Assembly (NCBI RefSeq): GCF_945859705.1
Contig: NC_079134.1
Span: forward strand, 50,088,402 to 50,152,401
Length of the DNA: 64,000 nucleotides
From: Episyrphus balteatus
Lineage: Eukaryota; Arthropoda; Insecta; Diptera; Syrphidae
Direction: 5' to 3'
The position numbers were made by a program, and so were the translations under genes. The notes under the pieces were generated by a model. The model did not search any database. It saw only the letters and a list, made by a program, of their open reading frames with translations, and had not been told where the DNA came from. Positions 44,730 through 55,283 of the stretch are shown here, in pieces. The number at the start of each line of letters is the position of its first letter. Position 1 is the stretch's first letter.

Positions 44730-45467
44730 TTTCGGATTGAATGTTGAAATTTGTTTCGATACGTAGCCAAGCACTTTCTTTATCCTTCCAAGTTGCAGCA
44801 TCAGTTTTTTTTTATTTTCTATTAAGCCAGAACCATAATTGGCGGATGGAGTCGGAAGCTACTGTCAATTGTTGTTGTTTTCTTTGTATTTTCGACAAGT
44901 TTTCATCCGTCGAGTGCGGTTGCGAGCGCTGTTCCCCTCCGTTTTCATCCGACGATCCGACAATTATAGTTCTGGCTTTACTCCTCTTTCTTCATACACG
45001 GAATGAAGAAGCAATGATTTTTTTGAAAAATTAAGATTTTTTTTAAAATTTTTTCCGACATTTTTTTCTGAAAAACACAATAACACAAAAAAAGCAAAAA
45101 TTCACCGTTTAATTTTTTTGCAACAATTTTATATTTGACATATCGCATGTATATCGCATGGACTTAGATGTACTTCAAATCTGTTAAATTTTTATGTGCA
45201 ACATAATACATAAATATATTTGTGTATAACATAAAAGTTATGTTGAACCTGGCTGTTAACTGAATTTATGTTTCGAATCAGCATACGAGCTTTAAATTCA
45301 GGGTCAAATCTTTAATAATATCATATGTATTAAAAATAGGTATGTATAAATACAAAATTATTTGCATTAAAAAAAAAAGTTAAATCTTGCAGACCAGTGT
45401 TATTTGATGTTATCGTAATAAAACTTGTCGTCTTAAAGTTGAAATTTTACTAAAAAATGATTAGACT
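44730..45467. other. Non-coding stretch
   Basis: No transposon ends or protein signatures. A TATCGCATG phrase is repeated near 45141-45160. Confidence 0.4.
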
Positions 45468-45965
45468 TCAAGTTCCCGACAACCAAATTGTCGGGTCCAT
45501 AAAATTGGTTCCAGACGACAAATCCATCTTCCAGGATACCTTACAATAAAGTATCCTCGCACGGCACAGACACAGAGAGACCCAGCAAAGAGAGCAAGGT
45601 AGCCATAATTTTGGACCCAATTCGGTTCCCTTAATTCCTGAAGAACTACTTTCCATCAATATTGGAAGATCATTTCTAAGAAATTCTAAATATCTCTGGG
45701 CAGTTAAGTTCCCATTCAGTTCCTTCTGGAGGAGTTCATCCAATACTAGTTCCAACAACACTATTTCCAAACAATTTTCCGTTCGCGGCTGAGCGTAACA
45801 GCTATGTACTCTTAAAAAGACTCGATATGCTTGGTGACGCACATTGACATTGGGATATCTGAAAAGAGAGCTGCAGCTTCGTTTGAATTTCATCTACACT
45901 TATCATTACCACAAATGAAAAGCATATTGGCATATTCTTGTGCACTAATCTGAAAGCGTGGCATT
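45468..45965 (-). pseudogene. Second mariner-like transposase relic
   Basis: Minus strand, from about 45965: MPRFQISAQEYANMLFICG, a frameshift, RYPNVNVRHQAYRVFLRVHS, then ELNGNLTAQRYLEFLRNDLP and, after another frameshift, YPGRWICR-like text ending at LWTRQFGCREL. It parallels the relic at 6676-7320/1290-1556 (same MPR..AQEYAN start, YRVF.R.HSCY, GNL..QRYLEF) and is the same family, with the middle and C-terminus deleted. Confidence 0.75.
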
Positions 45966-45969
45966 TTGC

Positions 45970-46623
45970 ACACAAAAAAAATATAAAATTCATAAAGTCA
46001 AAATATTCCGAAACTATCCAAATTTTCAAAAAAAAAAAAAAAAACAGGAGTAGAAAGGTTCCTTTTTAAATAAGACAAAATTACAAATACATATTATGTA
46101 TATAAATCTAAATATCCTTTTTTCCCCTTATCCGTACCTACATTCAATTTTCAAACATCGTTTGAATCGCGGATCAAAAATAGTTTAATTGTGGCAACTT
46201 CGGCTTCTTCTACGAAAAAAATTTTCATCGAGGTAACAAAGTGTGAATTTGTTTCGAAATTGACTCGCAGTAGGTTTTAATGAATACAATGACTTTTTTT
46301 AGAAACACCCAGACGCTGTATTTTGAATGTGATAAATCGTCACTAATAAAATGGAAACAGATTGCACCTTATTAATGTATCAAATGACACACTTGAAAAT
46401 TGTCCCTTGACACATCTTCCAATGTGCACTTTGTATTTTCTGGTTTTGAGCTGTCAATGAAAAATTTTCAAAAAAATATATTTCTACAATATCATGATTG
46501 TTGGCCTTTTTACATGATTCAAAATATTCAAACTGCTTTTTTTAATGAAACAATTCTTTATAAAAGATAAAGCAGCTTGCTTTAAAATGAAACAAATGAA
46601 CTTTTCCATATTTAAAGAGTATA
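45970..46623. other. Non-coding stretch
   Basis: AT-rich, no recognised signature. Confidence 0.4.
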
Positions 46624-46654
46624 AGCTGAAACACAATCACGCTTTAGGGCGTCG

Positions 46655-47582
46655 CACTGTGGGCTAGAACGCTATTTTAGCAGGAATTAATTAAAAAGTC
46701 AACTTCTTCAAATATTGCTCATTTTAGTCTTATTCGATAGATAAATGGACTAGCTATAATTGTTCATTCAAAATTGAGGTCAAAGCATTCATTGGATACA
46801 TAAAAACACAATCGAAAAGCAAGTTTTCGAAAAAAAAAGCAAAAAAGTCCACTTTTTCCTCTATCCAGATATTCGTTTACTGAGTTTGTTTTAACGGATC
46901 GATTGTGAAAATTTTGCTAGTTTATCAATTAGTGATATATCCTAATATAGTATTTGCTATTAAATTGTAATTTTATTGAACTTTTGTTTATAAATTTTAA
47001 GGTAAAGTATGTTACTAGCACCGATTTCATATAAAACGAATGTTCCTAAGCTTTAAAAAAAAGGCACGCGTAGGCACACTCTAGAAATAATTTTAAAAAG
47101 TAGCTAGCCTATTATGTTTTTTATAAAACTACGTCCTACAAGCACAAACTTTTTTCACTGTAACTCTGAAAGTATTGTGAGAAAAATGTTCAAAAAAACC
47201 ACTTAAACGTGTTGAATGTTTTCAAATAACGGTTTTTTTTATTTGCATTAACATTTTACCTTCCCTATTTAGTAAAAACAACTTTTGTAAGCGTTCAATG
47301 ACACCATTTTCGAGTTTGATGCGTTCAAACTTCAAAAAACTCATTTTTTTGTTTTTTTTATACCAATAATATCTGTTGTAAATTGGAAAACCTTATTTAA
47401 CATAATATTTCGTTTATTTTTGTTGTTGGTCTTATCTTTAGTGTCTGTTGTACCATAAAATTATCATTATTATATCATTCGACATCATCTTAATGGCTTT
47501 AACTGCAACTTTACATTATTTCGAGAATTTCTAATTAATTAATTAATTAATTCCAGCTAAAAAAGCGTTCTAGCCCACAGTG
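46655..47582. mobile_element. Transib-type element, 928 bp, CGTCG TSD
   Basis: The ends are CACTGTGGGCTAGAACGC and the inverse of CACTGTGGGCTAGAACGC (exact over 18 bases), with CGTCG on both sides (46650-46654, 47583-47587). CACWGTG heptamer ends and 5-bp GC-rich CGNCG target duplications are hallmarks of Transib, the RAG1-related superfamily. The mirrored AATTAATTAA next to the ends extends the TIR. Non-autonomous: no transposase. Confidence 0.85.
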
Positions 47583-48058
47583 CGTCGCTTCGTTGCGTTA
47601 CGTTGAGAAATCCTCAAAGCGCGCTTCTGTCACTTTGACTTTGAACAGCTGATTGCAACATAAAATCTGCTGTCAAATAAAAAAAACACAGTCACTCACA
47701 AAATTATTGGGCCAAGTCTTTATCTTGATATAATTGTGGAAAAATGAAAAAGGATATTAATGTGTTTAAAAAATGCATAGAAATTTGTTTATTCTTTAAT
47801 CCTATAGTTATAAAAACAAAACCAATCAAAATATATTGTTTTTAACAATAAAACTCAGTCTAAAACATCATTAATTTTTTTTTTTTTTTAATACGTAAAT
47901 TGTTTTGATTTAAAATATCTCGATGTCGTTTTTTTGTGCAAAATCTATATAGAGAAATTAAAAAACACATAGTTTTGCAATAATTTATTTTTTTTTATTC
48001 ACATTTGGCGCAATAATAATGTGGGTGACTGTAACTATGTCTTTGTCTGTTAAATGTC

Positions 48059-48105
48059 AGAAAGCGAGCAAAAGTTCAGTCTGGTTGAACTTTTGCTCGC
48101 TTTCT
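48059..48105. repeat. Perfect 20-bp hairpin
   Basis: AGAAAGCGAGCAAAAGTTCA, loop GTCTGGT, then the exact inverse. Perfect arms and a short loop would give a stable stem in RNA or cruciform DNA. No terminal structure identifies an element. Confidence 0.9.
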
Positions 48106-48235
48106 TACGTTTCCTTACGTTTGTCAAAAAAAGCGTACGTAAGAAAAGCGTCATTGTGTGAGGATACACAGATTTCCTATAGTTGAACTTTTCGCAGTTG
48201 TCAAAATCGACGGCAAAGCGTGATTGTGTTTCAGC

Positions 48236-48500
48236 CATAAACAAAAAATACCAAGACTGGAAACTTTCGTACGTCTTTCCCCCCAAAACCCTTTTGTGTA
48301 CAGTGTTGTCTGTGAATATATGTGAAAGCCACCACGTTGGTAAATGACGTTAACACGCACACATTTATAGATTCACGACATTCACCACACATCGGACACG
48401 AACACAACGATAGGTTCACGACATTCACCACACCTCGCAGCTTGTAGGCAAACGTCAGTTGACCGCCGAGTTTCCAGTCTTGGTATTTTTTGTTTATGGT
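48236..48500. repeat. Inverted and direct repeats
   Basis: CCATAAACAAAAAATACCAA (48236-48255, extended by GACTGGAAAC) is inverted at about 48470-48500. Between them GATTCACGACATTCACCACA-type text occurs twice (48370 and 48414). A small palindromic element is likely. Confidence 0.7.
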
Positions 48501-48509
48501 TTCAGCTTT

Positions 48510-49140
48510 ATATGTGTCCTTTCCGTTACCCTTTTCTCTTTAATTACGTGAGATATAAAAATCTATGAAAATTACACAATAACAGTTGTTAGGACTTAGG
48601 AGTAACCTATGTATTTGGAACAAAATTCCGAAATAAATGAATATTAAGCTCATTAAAAAAATTCAGACAAAGCTGGAAATGATTTTAATTTATTTTGGAC
48701 TTCTCAAAGAAGAGTCGTACAACCATTGAAAAATTATAATATAGAAGTGACACCGGAAAAAAACATACGCTATTTTTGAGGCTTGGCGCCACAGTCGTTT
48801 TAGGATTGTGTATTCGATGGCCGAAAAATTCCTAAAAAGGAATTTTGGTTAATAAGTAACCACAACTACAATATTATTTATATTTGGTATATTTGTATTA
48901 GTTTTGTTTTGTGTTAGGTTTATTTTTCTTTATTTTTGTTTTTGTGATAATGTCAGAAATGAGCGGGATATATTTAATAAAATTTGGGTGTGTTCTTTGA
49001 CTGGACATGGAATTTCATTTTTAATGTCACTTAAAAGTAACTTTAAAACATTATTTTTTTTTTATAGGATTTTTTTTTCAAAATTATTTTCAAAAGACTT
49101 GATTTTCTTGTCAATAAATTAAAAAAATAAAATAAACTTT
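48510..49140. other. Non-coding stretch
   Basis: Nothing recognised beyond AT-rich sequence. Confidence 0.4.
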
Positions 49141-49396
49141 AAATTTGGTACTGTAAGGCCTCCATTGGTTGTCCCTTCATACTCCTGGTGTTTATCAATT
49201 CCTCTCCTGATTCGTACCTACTGTTTTGCTGACGTTCTTTCATCATAAACCGTTTGCATGTGTCGCAGTTTGTTTTTCTAAATATTTATTTTGCGATGAA
49301 CGAAGCAACAATATGACATCTTGCTTTGTTTTCGTAAAGGCTGTTCCTCCTCTGAATCTGAGTCGTCAAAATAACAAACTTTAGGTTCATCGTCAT
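49141..49396 (-). pseudogene. C-terminal part of a decayed transposase-like gene (probably P superfamily)
   Basis: Minus strand DDDEPKVCYFDDSDSEEEQP, then (frameshift) NCDTCKRFMMKERQQNSRY and GEELINTRSMKGQPMEAL. A Cys pair followed by a line of this kind is reminiscent of the C-termini of P/THAP9-type transposases, but the match is weak. The frame continues from MNDSIYDDD at 55302 when the hAT at 49397-55275 is removed, so this and 55276-56700 were one gene region. Confidence 0.4.
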
Positions 49397-49782
49397 CAGG
49401 GCCGTCTTTAACTATTCTGGGGCCCTTGGGCACACAAGAATTTGAGGCCCTTTTGGAAAGTAAAATAAGTACAATGGTTGGCTAAAAGGCAATGGTTGGT
49501 TAAAAAGGGATGCCAATATATCGTTCCATATAAAGTACCTAGTGTCTTTATTTATAATACTTGCATTGAGACATCAATCGTTGCCATTGCCAATAATTGT
49601 ACTTTTTATACTGCCAATAATAATTATACCCTGTATCCGTAATAAGTTTCAGTTTGAAGAATTGGAAAAAGAGAGCTCAAACGGACGATTTGTACGTGTT
49701 TTCCAAAAGCCGTTTTTAAAATTTTATTTTAATGTCTCCTTTTCAACGGATATAGCCAATATAAAGCTTTCGAGATAATGCC

Positions 49783-50390
49783 CCAACCCATAGAATCCGT
49801 TGCGTCCTCTGCGTCAATCAATCCGTTTAAGTTGAAGGATGGGCAGAAAGGGGTAACCCATAGAATACGTCGTAGAACGGATTATTTTTTGACAGCTCAC
49901 TTCAAATTCCAAGGTGTGTTCGATATTTTATAGCTGAAGGTGCAAAAATAAAATAATAAGATATTATCAGTTGTACGTATGACTTTGACATTGTAAAATT
50001 GAACTCTACAACAGAATTTAGATATTTGATTGATATTATATTATTCCATATATCATTAAATGTTACTTTTATTTCAATTTCTTCACAAATGAACAATTAA
50101 AGTTCACAATTCTTAAAATCGGAGAAAAAAAAGAACACTGTTCTTAGTTCTGAAATTCCCCGGTTTGCACTCAGAAACAAAAAATCGAACTGATCTATTG
50201 TTGACAACCAATGTCAAAGGATACGACGGATGAAAAAGTAGAAAGTTGGGTTACTTCTTCCGTCGAATGCGCCGCCGGCCTCCGTTCGATCCGTCGCTTA
50301 TTGGTCGCTTCACTCACATAAGAACGTGTGTATTTTATCGAGCTGTCAGTTGAAAACTTCGACGCAACGGATTCTATGGGTTGGGCCCTA
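49783..50390. repeat. Inverted-repeat element with CCAACCCATAGAATCCGTTG ends
   Basis: CCAACCCATAGAATCCGTTG followed by CGTC at the left (about 49783) is exactly inverted at 50364-50388. Related shorter phrases (AACCCATAGAATACGTCGTA, near 49856) lie inside. No clear TSD. Non-coding MITE of unknown type. Confidence 0.75.
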
Positions 50391-50546
50391 TATTACAATT
50401 TTCTCAAAAACGGATAACGATTTTGCATTGAAAAAAAAAAATGTAATGCTGCGAATTGAAATAAGAAAAATATTTTTTGGACCGTTATTAACGGTACCTA
50501 CTTAATGTAAACGACACAACCGATTTTAATGAAAATTTTGACATAA

Positions 50547-50606
50547 GGTGTGTTTTTTTGTTTATCTATATAGATTTTGTGCAAAAAAACGACATCGAGA
50601 TTTTTG
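50547..50606 (+). repeat. Left member of the 60-bp inverted pair around the dynein fragment
   Basis: GGTGTGTTTTTTTGTTTATC then TATATAGATTTTGTGCAAAA and ACGACATCGAGATTTTTG. Its inverse lies at 54040-54099 with almost no change, and a more diverged inverse at 47913-47970. Confidence 0.9.
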
Positions 50607-50774
50607 GAATCCGTGTTAAAGTTTGGCAGCACTGAACATTAACTTTGACAACTGTCTGTCAAAAAGTTTGCTTTTGCTTTTTTATTTAAAAAATTAAAAT
50701 TTAATAAAACAAAGCTCTAAACAAAATGAGAGAAAAAAAAAACAAACAAAAAAAATCGTAGAATTGTTCCTGTT

Positions 50775-52252
50775 TTACCTATGCTTACTTATGATGCCCA
50801 AGGAGATGACGAACAGAGATCGCTGCCACACATCGACAATGGTTTCCATTCCAAACTACCACCAGGAATTCTACCACATGGTTTGCCCACTATGAAGGAA
50901 GTTGCATCAGCCATAACACCACTTGAATACAAAAAAGAACCTGAAGAGAAAAATAAAGTAAGTGAATTTTTTCTCTCCTCTCTTTACATTAATTTAACAT
51001 TTGTGCTTTCACTTAAGGAACTATCGGAAGAACAAAAACAGATGATCATCTTGTCGGCGGACTTTCAAAGGTTTGTTTTACCCGCTGGACGTGTCATCGA
51101 AAGGGCTCTATCTGAGAATGTCGACATCTACACCGAATACATTGGAGGTGGTGATAGGAGTCAAACGATGAGAGGACACATGCTAGGTTGTCATTGAATC
51201 GAGATTTCCACGAAGACCGATGGTCTAAGAATCGATGCATCACTTCAATGGATTGGTCAACACATTTTCCTGAACTGGTTGTTGTTTCATATCACAATAA
51301 TGAGGTTTGCATTTGTATTTTTTTCTACGATTCTATCTAAAACCCACTAACTTTTTTAAGGAGAGTCACAATGAACCAGATGGTGTTGTAATGGTCTGGA
51401 ACACAAAATATAAAAAACAAACACCCGAAGATATATTCCATTGTCAAAGTGCCGTTATGTCAACATGCTTTGCTAAATTCAATCAAAACCTTATACTCGG
51501 TGGAACGTATTCCGGTCATATTGTATTATGGAATAATCGAGTGGAAAAGCGCACACCCATCCAGAGGACCAGAGGACACCTCTAAGTGCAACTGCACATA
51601 CGCATCCAGTGTATTGTTTGCAAATGGTTGGCACACAGAATGCAGACAATGTGTTATCGATCTCAGCCGATGGCAAGCTTTGCTCATGGAGTTTGGATAT
51701 GTTGTCGATGCCGCAAGATACACTGGAATTGCAGCCACGGCAATCGAACCCAATTGCTATCAGTTGCATGTCCTTTCCATCGAATGAGATTAACAATCTG
51801 GTTATGGGTAGTGAAGATGGCAATGTTTATTATGGTAAAAGTTTGTTGTGATTTTCCATTTGCTTATAAATAAATTGTTGTTTCTACTCAAGCTTATCGA
51901 CATGGAATACGTTCGGGTGTGTCTGAAGTCTATGAGAAACATTTGGGTCCAGTGACGGGAATATCAACTCATCCAAATCAATCTACAACAGATTTTGATG
52001 ATTTGTTTCTTACATCGTTCATTGATTGGACAATTAAGTTATGGAGTCTTAAGGTGAAATTTAATATCTACTATAACGACCAATATGTATTACATTTTTT
52101 GTATTTACTTGTAGGACACTAAACCATTATATTCATTTGAAGAAAATTCAAATTATGTTATGGTCTCCAATTCATCCCGCCTTGTTCGCTTCTGTCGACG
52201 GCAGTGGTCGCCTTGATTTATGGAATACCGAAGTGCCCTCGGCATCGGTGAT
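50775..52252 (+). pseudogene. Cytoplasmic dynein intermediate chain fragment, intron-bearing, frameshifted
   Basis: The intermediate chain links the dynein motor to cargo and dynactin and ends in WD40 repeats. Visible blocks, in order: NGFHSKLPPGILPHGLPT, ELSEEQKQMIILSADFQRFV, ALSENVDIYTEYIGGGD, WSTHFPELVVVSYHNNE, EPDGVVMVWNTKYKKQTPED, STCFAKFNQNLILGGTYSG, DGKLCSWSLDMLS, NNLVMGSEDGNVYY, HLGPVTGISTHPNQ, DWTIKLWSLK, SPIHPALFASVDGSGRLDLW. Four introns with GT/AG ends remain (50958-51017, 51305-51360, 51835-51892, 52054-52114), so it is a DNA-level copy, not a retrocopy. Frameshifts: a deletion after GGGD (about 51150), an 8-bp tandem duplication CAGAGGAC near 51560, and about 10 bp lost after NYVM (about 52160). 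N-terminal exons and the last WD repeat are missing. Confidence 0.9.
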
Positions 52253-52255
52253 TGT

Positions 52256-54039
52256 TTTTTTTTTTTTTTTTTTGTGTATGTATGATAATGAAAATTAGTA
52301 AAAGAGTATTTACTGAGTAGGTACCTACTTATGAAAAAAAAAAACATGAAACAAAAATGGTAAATGTTAAATAAATATATAGGTAAATTTAGTCAAAAGC
52401 TGAGTAATTCTTTCTTTGAGTATGTTATTTATTTCTAAAAACTAATACAAAGTTATGTGTTGAATTTTTTATGGAAACATTTTGTAAGTCTGATGTTGCA
52501 GTTCCGAGATTATGCAGTGAGGCGCGCACAAATTTGTTCAATTAATTTTCATATCGGATTGGAAACTTGTCAGATAAATCTTAATGAGAAAAAGCAAAAC
52601 GGATTACGTTTTAATTTTGCAATTTGCAATTTAATAATTAAATAACTTATTTCTAAGATACATTTAAAATTTTGATGGCACAAAGGGGGTCTGACGTTAA
52701 ATAATAATGACAAAGTTATAAAATATAAACAAATATAATACATGGATAAACTTAGTTTAAAAAGTCTGCTGTACTCGAGTTGTTCAGACCCGGATGTCCA
52801 GTTGTAGGGTTGGTTAAGTTGGGTTGGGAATCCATGTGTTTTGCCTTAATTCCTCCCTCTGCATAACTGTTTAGGAGGGGAAAGCAATTGCGAAGAAGAT
52901 TCATGCAGATTTTCTCGGGATCTCGATTAGGGCTTTAGACCCATTTGTAGAAGACATGTCCTACAGAAACAAAACGACATCAATGCAGGCAGAGTACATA
53001 AGGAATATATCGAACCAAAAAAGGAGAATCAATAAAAATATTACCTGCAACCAATTGGGGAGCTAAATGATGCTCTGAAACAATTACCACTTTCACATGC
53101 CATTTGTTTCCACACTTCACTTATCATGCACATGTCGTCCAAGTTTGAACGCAGTGAAGCGATCTCTTATAAAATGGTTTTTCATCAACGGGAGCTGAAG
53201 GATTTTTGGGTGTCGAATGAGCTGCATAATGCAATGTTAGGATTGTCTTGCTTGTTGCTGTCTGCTGTTTGGGATGAAAAGTGTTTCCTGGGGGAATATT
53301 TTTCGGGAGGTATGTTTGTATTTGCTTTTCTTCGCAGCGCACATACATGACGTGTATCATTTTAAAAATGTAAGAGACTGTTTTTGTGGTGGGCATTCTA
53401 ATGAGGCAATTTATTAACAACAAGAGCTTTGTTATCATTTATTCATGTTGATCGTCTAAGAATAGACGTTTTCGCAAACGAGCGGGCATTCCAAGAACAT
53501 TTTACATTACATTTTGACTGTGAGGGTTGAAGGTACCGACACGATTAAGACCCAAGCGCACAGTACACAGAATTCTTCTTTTGTGAAATAATTCCTAGAA
53601 AAAAAAGATAAATACGCTAGCTCATTGCAAGAATAAATTGATTTACTTTCCATCTCCTTTTCCGGTTTTTCTCTTTAATTTTGGGGAAGATATCGCACTC
53701 ATGCAAACACGTGAATCCTAAAATTATTAAATTAAAAAAAAAAACCAAAGTTTATCGCACAATTTTCATCTTTTTCCAAAAAATATGCTTATACTTACAT
53801 TGATTTGTGTTGTTTGTTATTCCTAATTGAATTCAATTTTAAATATTAAATTTTTTTTTGTCATATATCTGTCAACTGCAGCTGTCGTTTATTGGAATCT
53901 GACATTTAATAAGTGTAATGTACCTTGGCAGTACTGTTTTCTATCGAGAGAAAGTAAAATCTGGATAATTATCTGGATTTTTCAAAAATCTATACAGATA
54001 AAGTTTTTGTTGTAATTAACACGTAAATTGTTTTCATTT
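52256..54039. other. Non-coding interior of the hAT element
   Basis: Begins with a poly-T run right after the dynein fragment. 52750-53450 is more complex DNA with no family signature, possibly captured host sequence. At about 53920-54005 lies an inverted copy of the block at 37942-38020 (ATAATTATCTGGATTTTTCA; CCTTGGCA and ACTGTTTT). Confidence 0.45.
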
Positions 54040-54099
54040 CAAAAATCTCGATGTCGTTTTTTTGCACAAAATCTATATAGATAAACAAAAAAACACACC
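54040..54099 (-). repeat. Right member of the 60-bp inverted pair around the dynein fragment
   Basis: The reverse complement matches 50547-50606 almost perfectly. The pair delimits 3.55 kb that includes the dynein pseudogene. No TSD was found at their outer edges. Confidence 0.9.
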
Positions 54100-55283
54100 T
54101 ATAGAAAGGTTTATACTGAAATTAATGTCGTTTTCGATTGGACGTCCAGAAGCGTCCGGAAGCATTCAGAAGCCTTCTGAAACCATTTTATTGGCATAAA
54201 AATGACAGCTAGAACGATTCTGAGAAGAGAAATTCTCTTCTCGATTTCAAATCAGAATCCACTCAAAAAGTACTAATACATAAATATTCAAATGCCAAAA
54301 AAAAACTCAATCAGTGTGTTTATTTTTTTAATTCAAGAATTAATTGTTTTCAGAAATTGAAATTCATTAATAAATAGAAATGAATGCATTAAAGCGATGG
54401 AATAATTTATTACCATCATCTCCTTCGTCGTCGTCCTCATAATTATAGTTTTACAACTTTAATACCATGTCATTAGTTTGCCAGAAAAAAAAATTAATTC
54501 AAATTTTTGACATTTAAAATTTTACACAAACGCAAAATAACAGAATTGAGTGGAAGCGTTTCCAAGCGTTTTATTGGATTTCAGAACGAGTGAATCCTCG
54601 AGTGAAACCAATCGAAAACGACATAAGAAAACTTAAAAAAAATATTTTTTTTTGAAATTTTTTTTTTAAAGTTATTTAATGAATTTTATGTGTCAATCTT
54701 TAAATACGAGAGAAATTCGCAATTTAAATTAAAAAATGTTTGGGGGTGCCAACCATTGTACCATGGGGTTTTCCAACGGAAATAGTACACATATACACAT
54801 ATTTTTACACTGATTTTAACATGCACTACAAATTTGACAGTTTTGCAAACTTCAAACGAAATTATTATTTAAGGAAAAAGATAATGGAAGAGAATTCGTT
54901 GTTTTTATTAACAAATAATAAATAATCTACCTACAGTAAAAAAAAGATATTTTTCTTGTTTTTTTGAAAATATTATTGTCTTATTTTTTGGAAAATTGAA
55001 TTTGGATTTGGTCGTTTGGATTTAAAATTTTGTCCGCATACAACGCCACATAATTTGTTTTCATTTAGAAACATATAATTTCCGTATAGGTGTAGAAAAA
55101 ACTTTATTTGATTGTTTGGTTGCCATACAAAAACTAAAATTTTTTGGTAGATGGTCTGCCTGACAATAATGTTTTGAGAATAAATGTTTGAGAAATTTTC
55201 GTTCCTGTGGGGCCCCCCTGAGAATGGGGGCCCTGGGCACGGGCCCCGTGTGCCCTTATGGTAAAGACGGCATTGATCGTCAT

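Larger units (their letters stand above)
46624..48240. repeat. Inverted-repeat pair GCTGAAACACAATCACGCTT
   Basis: The 21-bp phrase GCTGAAACACAATCACGCTT(T) at 46624-46644 is inverted at 48217-48237. The Transib element is inserted just inside the left copy. This may be the TIR pair of an older element of about 0.7 kb, but no TSD was found. Confidence 0.55.
49397..55275. mobile_element. hAT-type element, 5.9 kb, perfect 8-bp TSD, carrying a dynein gene fragment
   Basis: Left end CAGGGCCGTCTTTAACTATT, right end the inverse of CAATGCCGTCTTTACC. ATCGTCAT flanks both sides exactly (49389-49396, 55276-55283). The subterminal GGGCCCTTGGGCACAC (left) and GTGCCCAGGGCCCCC-type text (right) are also mirrored. 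Within lie a palindromic insertion, the dynein intermediate chain pseudogene, and an inverted 60-bp pair flanking the latter. No hAT transposase was recognised. Confidence 0.88.
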
